The notes below the pieces were generated by a model that was given only the letters and a program-made list of their open reading frames with translations, was not told the DNA's origin and did not search any database. A stretch of 64,000 nucleotides of DNA from Atherinomorus stipes (taxonomy: Eukaryota; Chordata; Actinopteri; Atheriniformes; Atherinidae), in assembly GCA_023101725.1 (NCBI GenBank), contig JALJCO010003959.1, positions 1 through 64,000 of the forward strand, read 5' to 3'. The position numbers and the translations under genes were made by a program. The stretch's first letter is position 1. Each line of letters begins with the position of its first letter. Positions 56,205 through 64,000 of this stretch are shown here, in pieces.

Positions 56205-57690
56205 TGTCACCTTTAATGCTGTTTGATTCTTTTTTCCCATCCGACATCTTTATTTCCATATAAGCAATGACTGACTGAGTGGTTAATGAGCAGTTTCTGT
56301 TTTTACATTGTTTATTATCAAATCGAAACATTACAAATTTTCAATTTTATTTATTTTTTTTTTCATAGCAGCAGATGTGGGCTGCGTGGAGATCATCCAG
56401 AGCAGGTGATTATCAGATAATCAGAGGCCTATCATGTCAGTCTGATTAGTCTGCTATGTAGGAAATATATATTCCTGTTGTACTGATAAAATATTTACTG
56501 ACCACCATTTGTAGAACCTACTTCAGTATTCTAAAACTATAAAATAATTTAATAAATCCATATATCATTTAGATAGACTGATTTGTTTTGACTTGTTACA
56601 ATGAACGCAACTACTTCAGTTTGTGTATGCTTTCCATCTTTTTTCTTTTTCATTTGACAAATCATCTGATGAGTTGTGTCTCAGAAAATTTGAGAACTAC
56701 AAGCATAATATCCTCCGATTACCCATTAAAAGTAACTGGCAAAGTTGCCAATATTAAAGGCTTCTTCGGGATACAGTATTTTTATGTGTACAACAATATT
56801 TGTCTCAAATTCTTTAATACAAATTTGACAATAAATGCCTAAAGGATGTTTTTTATTTTTTTTACCACCCTAAATGCAAATTAAATCTGCATTCTACTAC
56901 TGATCTTTTTCATCATCCATGACCACTGAATTCTTAAAAATAAATAAATGCATAAAAAAATAGTATGGCCCTTCAGCTTCAGTTTAAGTTCAGGGGACCC
57001 TGCAAATTCTTTTAGACTTACCTCATCTCCTAACTTGTGAGTAAACTTGAACAACATTGTAGTAGATTAAGTCTTTATTTTCAGTGTTACAGGAAATACT
57101 AAAAAATATCCAATTTATCTATAAACAAAACTATACGATATATAGTACAAAAGACACTGAAGTAAAAACCCGTGAGTAAAAAGTGTTTTGAGTCTGTTCT
57201 TCCTGAGTCTTTTGTAACTTCTTCCAGCAGGCAGAGGGCAGAAATGGTGGTAAATGGGGTGTGAGAGGTCTCTAATTCCACAGACTTTCCGCTGAAGTCT
57301 ACTAGTAGACTTCTTGGGCACTGGAGCTATGGTGACTCTGAGGCAGGTGGGACCTTGCAGTAGCATTGCTTTGAAGATGGTAAAAACCTCTGCTAGTTGC
57401 TCTGTGGATGCCTTAAATATCAAAGATTTTAAGTTTAATCATTTTTCTTTTTGTAAGGATCATTTTTGTTATGCAACATACTGGGCTACAATTTGCATTC
57501 ATGGTTTCTTTTTCATTTTCTTGCAATCAAGTTATCATGTGATTATTATTATAATTGAATATTTGTAGTTATTAGAAATTGGCGCACAAAGTGATCAATT
57601 AATCAGCCAGTCACAGAAAGCTTGTGAGTATATGAGTTATCTTATCTAACTTTAAAACTCCAGATTAGTTACCAAAAGATGTAAACTGCC
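56205..57690. repeat. Duplicated block, right copy, first part
   Basis: This is the direct counterpart of 1846-2314, 2995-3075, 11562-11817 and 18951-19508, without the insertions found there. It is the pre-insertion reference for the MITE at 2315 and the Gypsy element. Frames such as 57115-57423 (minus) are not kept in the left copy. Confidence 0.87.
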
Positions 57691-57694
57691 TTAA

Positions 57695-58316
57695 AGGGAT
57701 ATTGTGTAAGTTCTCCTGTGTTTTATTCACAAAAACTGATTATTTGGTTCAAAAGTGTTTTTTCATTAATCAGTAATCACTCCCATCAACAAACTGAAGT
57801 GCTCCTCTAAGTTCTAAATTTGCCGTTCGTATCATTCATTTACACATCGAGCGGGTCGGCTCGGTGGAGGCTGCCATGTCGTATCGCCATGTTTTTGCGT
57901 TCGGGAGAAGCGTGACGGTAGGAAAACACAGAAACTCACCGGACACTCCGGAGTTTTCAGCTCAGTTCGAGGTAATGCCTTTGAAAAGTCACCGCGATGC
58001 AGTGGGGGAGAGACTAGCGTCTCACTGACGCTGGGTTCACGTGCAGTCGGGCAGACGGCCGTTGGTAACAAACCAGATGTCATTTTAATCAATGAAGCCG
58101 AGCGAAAGACGGTAAAACATGGGTCAGGGAAAACAATACGACATCGCCATGACAACCGAACAGATGTGGACTGATGTCACTGTAACTGACGGACCACATC
58201 TTCACATAGAGGCCGGTGATAACTCTACATGCAGCGGATGTCGTCGGTCTGCCCGGTTTCACGCGAATGCAGCATGAAAAGTACGAGGGAGCTGCTCCCG
58301 ATTACACAGTGTCCCT
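57695..58316. mobile_element. TTAA MITE, AGGGATATTGTGTAAG type
   Basis: The termini AGGGATATTGTGTAAG and inverse (TACACAGTGTCCCT) are flanked by TTAA at 57691-57694 and 58317-58320. The left block copy has the empty site (CTGCCTTAAATAGTTTGG, 19502-19519). The inner phrase TGTCGTATCGCCATG (57877) recurs inverted near 58138-58152. The frame at 57832-58155 is not recognised. Confidence 0.85.
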
Positions 58317-58320
58317 TTAA

Positions 58321-58960
58321 ATAGTTTGGTGAGTTTGACGGTCTGCATGCTAATGATTTATGCTTTTCTCATGAACTGCATTCATTCTGATACAAAGATG
58401 ACAGCAACAGAAATAGATCTCCATTATATAAAAGTTAGATAAATGCAGGCTCTGTGTGCTCTGATCCAGCCAAAATCTTCAAAACTACTGACAAGTCAAC
58501 ACTCATGTTAAAATGCATGATAGAATTTGACCTCAGTCTGACAGAACACCAGAAGAAAGCCACATTAAAATAAGAGGAAACTCTGCAGCATGCAGGGCTG
58601 CAGAGAGGGCTGGGGGAGCATTGTCTGTACTTTTACTTTTGAAGCCATAAAACTTTAGTCGCTTTTCATTCATTGAACACAAACAAACACAGACTCTGCA
58701 TTTACAGTCCATCTGAACCTATTTCTACAAATAAAAACAATCTGAAGTTCAGAACCTGAAAATTAAAAAAAAAAGTTCAATTTTACAAACAAAGATTGCG
58801 GAGAGGACTTACACCATTTCACACATCAGGCAGAGGAAGTGGTTTGTGATGGTAATCTGTCTTTCATGTTAATTACCAGGAGGATGAAAGTTGCAAAAAA
58901 CATGAAAAATGTGATTTTAATCACAAACATGAGCCCAAAAACTGAACCTAAACCAAATCA
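58321..58960. repeat. Duplicated block, right copy, second part
   Basis: This is the direct counterpart of 19513-20160; similarity fades near 58960. No gene was seen. Confidence 0.85.
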
Positions 58961-60484
58961 CAGACTGATGCATCACAAAAAGAAAGATAAAATAGAATGA
59001 TAAAAAAAATATATCTTATAAATGCAAAAGGCTTATTAATCTGTTACCAAAGATTCATTTCCACTAAAGACAGATTAATCAGTGATAAAGCAATGAGCCA
59101 ACACTGAGGGTGGGCAGGTCTTTCTGAGTACTTCTTGTAAAGTCATTGTGAAATTAGGTCATTGTCACAAGTAGCTTAATAAATAAAATCAATGTCACAA
59201 GACCAAACTATAGCTCAAATGACTAGGCTTTAGTGAAACACTGAACAATGAGCTCCTATAAGGGCATAGGACTAAAACCTGATAATGTGACACCTGGACA
59301 CATCAGGGCCAGTGCAGACATGTTTTCACTGATTATGAATCAAGAAATTTCTTCATTTCAGTTTTTTTTTTTTAACTCCTCATTTCTCTCAATGCATATG
59401 ATATAGTATTTTCGCACTGTGACCCCACTTTGGGATTAAAGAAATAATATTGACTTGAGATTCCACTGTAACGATTAAATCAACAACACTGTTAAGTGAA
59501 TTAGTTACTCTGGTTTGGGTCCTTCCTTCTGTGCAAAACACATAGTGCCATGATACCAGTACAAGGATTTATGCAGCTTTTTATTTTTCTAAATAAAAGA
59601 ATAATACAGAACACCAAAACATGAATCTAAACAGGTAATTAAACAGTTTCTTTAACAGCTGAGCTACTGAAGAAAATAGCTGCACCAAGCAGCATCATTC
59701 TGCTTATCAGATCCCAGCAGCCAGAATTTTAATTTCGCCTGTCACTAATTAACAGGTGATCAATGAACTTAGAACAAGGGCATCCAACACAAAAAAGATG
59801 TGTTGATATATTTTAATGGTCCTTTTCACTTGTTCACCATGATTAATACTTACAGTATATTGCTTTAGCCTTCCATAACAGCAGCTGGAAGGAGCTAAAG
59901 GAAGTTTTAACTTCAACTTAAATTAAAGTCAATGTTCATGGCTTCCTGTTGTTTTCTTATCAGATGTGTTAATGGAACTTTGAACCACAAGTTTCACACC
60001 AACTGAGTTTCTAACTGTCTATAAATGCTCTCAAGTTTAGCCACATTTTATTCAGAACCTTATTAGATTATTTGTGTTGGCTTTCTGCATGGAGTTCATG
60101 TTCTCTGGGTTCCTCCACAATCCCAAGACATGCATGATAGATTTTGTTGCTGATTAGAAACATGAATTCAAGGTTCAGTTGTTTTTAAAACATATTCATC
60201 CCCCTTCGTGTTCATTCCTCTGCTGTCTTTTTCTTTCAATAGTTACAAGCAGTTTATTCTTAATAAATAGAGCCTAATTTTAACAATTAGCCACTTCTGG
60301 GTGAAAGTAATATATTCAAATAAAGCCATGACTGAAATTAGCTTTTCCTAAAATTTATTAAACAAAAATATCAATCAGCTTATCAATGCTCTGTATAATC
60401 TTCACCTCAGAATTTACTGTCCGCCCATTTAGCAAACAACCTGAATAAATCTACTGTAGAATTTGCATCAGCTTCCATGTCTCT
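58961..60484. other. AT-rich intergenic DNA
   Basis: No domain-bearing frame. A phrase CACTTTGGGATTAAAGAA near 59429 resembles a LINE 3' tail, but no element body was identified. Confidence 0.35.
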
Positions 60485-61759
60485 TTGACTTCGGATCCTT
60501 TAGCAATTGCTTGTAAATTCAATGATTTCTTTACTGAAATTGGTCCAACTCTTTCCAGTCAAATTCCAAAAGTTATAGGAAACTCTATTAAAGATACAGA
60601 ATCTTGCACCTATGATATATTTACTTTTACAACAGTCACAGAGCAAGATATTCTTGAAATAATTTAAGCTCTTAAAAGCACTTCCCCTGGTTATGATAAA
60701 TTTGACAGTGGACTGCTTAAAGAAGTTGCACAATGTATCATCAAGCCCCTTTGTCATATTTGTCATTTGTCCTTTACCAAGGGTGTTGTACCACAAGAGC
60801 TGAAGATTGCCAAAATAACGCCAATATTTAAATCAGATGATCCCACAGTATTTACCAATTACTGGCCAATATCAATATTACCTGTTATATCAAAGATTCT
60901 GGAGAAATTAGTATGCAATAGATTAATTAGTTACCTCAACAGAAACAACATACTAGATAAGCATCAATATGGCTTTCGTAAGGCTCACTCAACTTACATG
61001 GCACTCTCACACTTAACTGAAGAACTGTATAAAGCTCAGTTCCAGAAAGAGAATTCAATCGCAGTATTCCTTGACCTTTCAAAGGCATTCGACGCAATCG
61101 ATCATGAGATTCTCTTATCAAAGTTGAAATCAATTGGTGTTACCGATACAGCTTTATCATGGTCCACAAGTTAAAGGAGGAAACAACATGTCGTTGATGG
61201 GATCTGATTCCCTCCAATGGACTCTATGCACAGCTCCACTACTTCCTGAACTTAAGGTAGCTTCTTTGTTTCCTGTCTTTCATTACTGGACAAACTGATT
61301 AGTAGTAGTGGAGCTGTGCATCGAGCCCATTAGATATTAGATGTGGAATTCCTCAAGGATCCATTCTCGGACCTCTTCTATTTTTTATCTATATTAATGA
61401 TCTGCACAAAGTTTCTAATATTCTGTCATCAATTTTATTTGCAGACGACACTTGTGTCTTCTATTCTCATAGCAACCTTAATGAATTTGTTGCAACAATT
61501 AATACTGAACTGCTTAAGTTTTCTTTATGGTTTAAGATTAATAAATGGTCTCTGAATGTTTAAAAACTACTTTTTTATTATTCAAAGGACAAGAGACAAG
61601 GATGTAGATGTGATCATTGACAACAAATCTATCTCTTCAACTTCAACTGTTAGGTTTTTGGATGTTCTTATGGATGATAAGATCAGCTGGAAACCCCACA
61701 TTGACTATGTATCGACTAAAATAGCTTGTAATATTGGTAGTTCTGGAATGTGCTTCTAG
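60485..61759 (+). pseudogene. CR1/Jockey-group LINE RT, interrupted by a MITE
   Basis: Frames on the + strand give the pre-RT segment (KFNDFFTEIGPTLSSQIP) and RT blocks: LKIAKITPIFKSDDP, ISILPVISKILEKLV, HQYGFRKAHST, VFLDLSKAFDAIDHEIL; after the MITE (61219-61328), GIPQGSILGPLLFFIYINDL and FADDT with the catalytic Asp pair. Stops at 60664 and 61172 and frame changes after 61480 show decay. The 5' endonuclease part is absent. Confidence 0.85.
61219..61328. mobile_element. Palindromic MITE, AT-flanked (copy C, shortened)
   Basis: It starts GGACTCTATGCACAGCTCC and ends with its near inverse, with AT at 61217-61218 and 61329-61330. Removing it and one AT restores the LINE codons SLQLDIRCGIPQGS. 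The interior is shorter than in copies A and B. Confidence 0.85.
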
Positions 61760-62088
61760 GTGGCTGTAGTTTGTAACAGCTCTTTCAGTTTTTGTGTTTT
61801 TTTTAAATATAGTTGTCTTTTTATTGACACTACTTGTCAGATTAGGTTTTTCTGGGAGGATATTTTTATGCTGGTTTGAAGGTTGTGCAATTCAGGAGAT
61901 TTTTCTTCATATATTTGTTTTTTTACTACTTGTTATGATGTGTATCCATGGCAATGGAAAAATTGTTTACCACAGGGATCAACTGTTAAAACTCTCCCAA
62001 ATCAAGATTATTAGCGAAATAGCACATCAAATCCCAGTGGAGTTAAAGAGAAAGAGAAGAGGATGCAGGGGTAAGGCAGAGAAAACGG
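61760..62088. other. T-rich stretch before the last LINE
   Basis: The ORF at 61794-62099 is compositional. It may be leader sequence of the following LINE. Confidence 0.3.
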
Positions 62089-62797
62089 TTGAGATTTAAA
62101 CCGTTTCTTCCAACTGTTGTGATGGGTAAAGTGAGATCACTAGCTAACAAGATGGATGAGCTTGAAGTGCTAACTAGGTTTCAGAAAGAGTACAGAGAGT
62201 GCAGTATTATGTGCTTCACTGAGACATGGCTGCATGAACACATCCCAGACTGTAATGCGTCTGTACACGGCTTCAAGACAGTCCGTGCAGACCGAAATAC
62301 ACAGCTCAGCGGGAAGCTAAATGGGGCGGAATTGCAATCCTGGTCAATCAGCGTTGGTGCCATCCAGGACACATTACTGTCAAGGAAAGATCTGCACAAG
62401 AGACATCGAACTGTTAGCTGTGAGTTTCCGTCCATATTATTTGCCCAGAGAGTTTGCCTGTGTCATTCTGGTAGCGGTTTATATAATACCAGGTACCGCA
62501 CCAGAGACAGCCTGTGATGCCATCTGCTCCATCATGGCTAAACTACAAACACAGCATCCAAACTCTTTCATGGCGATCTCTGGAGACTTCAACAACATCT
62601 CTCTCTCTGCTACGTTACCAAATTTCCAGCAGTTTGTCAGCTGCTCCACCAGAGAAAATAAGATGATGGAGACTAAGAAGTGCAAGGAGGACTACAGGAA
62701 GAAGTTGGAGAGCCAGCTCCAGCAGAACAACGTGAGGGATGTGTGGTTGGGAATGAAGAAGATCACTGGCTTTAAGTTAAAGGGGGGACCAGACTGA
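62089..62797 (+). pseudogene. CR1/Rex1-like LINE endonuclease part
   Basis: The first frame (62089-62330) has the APE endonuclease start SLANKMDELEVLTRFQ and CFTETWLHEHIPD with the catalytic Glu. After a frameshift near 62330 the second reads IELLAVSFRPYYLPREFACV, VAVYIIPGTAP and ISGDFNNISL. A deletion near 62655 removes the rest of the nuclease and joins TKKCKEDYRKKLESQLQQNN, the linker ahead of RT. The arrangement is that of fish CR1-group (Rex1/Babar-like) LINEs; clade tentative. Confidence 0.78.
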
Positions 62798-64000
62798 TGG
62801 AGGTCTGGACAGAGGTTCAGTTCCCCCCCTGCTGACAACCCAAAACTCCACACACCCTCCATGAACCCACAGCTTTCCTGTCCCACCTCCACTCTGTCAC
62901 CCTTCACCTCAGTCATGGACCTGAACCCAGCCTCCTCTCCCTCTCCTCTCTCCACATCAGGACATCCTGACACCTCCTCTGCCTCCACCTCCATCCTGAC
63001 TGTCTCCTGTGACCAGGTCAAGAAACAGCTAGAGAAACTGAACCAGAACAAGGCTGCAGGTCCAGATGGTGTCAGCCCCAGAGTCCTCAAGACCTGCTCA
63101 GAACAACTATTTCCAGTTCTCCAGCACCTTTTTAACACCTGCCTGAGACAGAACAGAGTTCGTGCCATGGAAAACATCCTGTCTTGTTCCAGTCCCTAAA
63201 AAACCTCAACCAGCTGAACCAAATGACTACAGACCAGTTGCCTTGACATCTCAAATCATGAAAGTCCTGGAGAGACTCTTACTGCCTCACCTAAACAGGC
63301 AAGTGAACACCTTTCAGGACCCATTACAGTTTGCATATCGTAATGGGCTTGGGATTGAAGACGCCATCATCTTCCTGCTTCAGAGAGCCCACTCTCATCT
63401 GGACCAGTCAGGCAGCACTTTGAGGGTAATGTTCTTTGATTTTTCAAGTGCCTTTAATACTATTCAGCCTGCTTTGCTATGTGAGAAGCTCCATAAATTC
63501 CAGGTGGATCCCTTCACAACTACCTGGATTTATGACTACCGAACAAACAGTCCACAGTTTGTGAGACTGAAAGTTTGTGTGTCTGAGATGGTGATCAGCA
63601 GCACTGGAGCACCACAAGGAACTGTACTCTCACCATTCCTCTTCACACTGTACACCTCAGACTTCCAGTACAAGTCTGTGTCCTGTCATCTGCAGAAATA
63701 CTCTGATGACTCTGCAGTTGTGGGGTGTATCAGTGATGGTCAAGAAGTAGAGTACAGGGAACTGGTCAGTCAGTTTGTGAAATGGTGTGGTAACATGAGG
63801 ACTTCATGAGGAGCAAGAATAAGCAGCATAGTCCTGTCTACATCCTGGGAGAGGAGGTGGAGAATTACAAATACCTTGGAGTTCAGCTGGACAACAGACT
63901 CGACTGGAAATGCAACACTGACTACATCTACAAGAAAGGTCAGAGCAGACTCTACTTCTTAAGGAAGCTGAGATCACTCAACATCTGCACCAAGATGTTG
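62798..64000 (+). pseudogene. CR1/Rex1-like LINE reverse transcriptase, runs off the edge
   Basis: A linker (62861 on) leads to QNKAAGPDGVSPRVLKTC. After a frameshift near 63165 the RT continues: CLVPVPKKPQPAEPNDYRPV, DPLQFAYRNGLGIEDAI, FFDFSSAFNTIQPALL, STGAPQGTVLSPFLFTLYTS and YSDDSAVVG (catalytic Asp pair). Another frameshift near 63800 leads to YKYLGVQLDNRLDW and continues past base 64000. It joins 62089-62797 as one element. Confidence 0.87.

Noticed and set aside
57115..57423. Minus-strand frame containing LRVTIAPVPKK and RSYKRLRKNRLK
   Set aside because: It looked like a LINE fragment at first, but the equivalent frame in the left block copy (19100-19270) is broken and no further RT motif follows.
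1..64000. CRISPR arrays, bacterial operons or rRNA genes
   Set aside because: No regularly spaced direct repeats with unique spacers and no rRNA sequence were seen; the DNA is clearly vertebrate repeat-rich.

Overview
The window looks like nuclear DNA of a ray-finned (teleost) fish. It has spliced vertebrate-style coding pieces (GT-AG introns, AATAAA signals) and dense, nested fish-type transposons: hAT, Harbinger, ISL2EU, TTAA-target MITEs, Ty3/Gypsy, and L2- and CR1-like LINEs. The species cannot be fixed from sequence alone. No intact host gene was found. The only host-type locus is a five-exon granzyme-like serine protease (40935-53168, + strand) that is damaged: the catalytic His codon reads Asn, exon 4 is frameshifted, and the C-terminus is cut short. 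A decayed second last exon follows at 53795-53960.

Layout. 1-1845: an L2-like LINE on the minus strand split by a palindromic 211-bp MITE, then CpG-rich repeat debris, a 45-bp tandem array and a perfect 42-bp-arm hairpin. 1846-20160: the left copy of a duplicated block, stuffed with a TTAA MITE (2315-2990), a hAT element (3203-9497) that carries an ISL2EU transposon (3511-8169), another TTAA element carrying a hAT (9984-11557) and a Gypsy retrotransposon (11818-18950). 20203-25528: a LINE 3' part interrupted by about 4.7 kb including a fold-back element. 26721-36296: two copies of a C-rich minus-strand retroelement flanking a second, older ISL2EU (28517-33196). 36560-38672: LINE endonuclease part. 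39074-40496: TTAA element with a probable solo LTR. 40812-53488: the protease locus, whose introns 1 and 2 are almost wholly nested transposons. 54623-56031: hAT. 56205-58960: right copy of the duplicated block. 60485-64000: two LINEs, the last running off the window.

The most notable system is the ISL2EU pair. Each copy has two genes facing each other: a DDE transposase on the + strand (with a THAP domain in copy 1) and a YqaJ/lambda-exonuclease-type nuclease on the - strand. In copy 1 the nuclease protein also carries a SWIM zinc finger and a PHD finger. Copy 1 is almost readable, with one in-frame stop in the transposase and one frameshift in the nuclease gene. Three palindromic MITEs have AT/AT flanks, the target duplication known for ISL2EU. 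Two of them interrupt LINE reading frames that are restored when the MITE and one AT are removed.

The two copies of the duplicated block give reciprocal filled and empty sites for two TTAA MITEs, and so show exactly what each insertion duplicated. All coordinates come from manual reading; families are assigned by motif recognition, without database searches.
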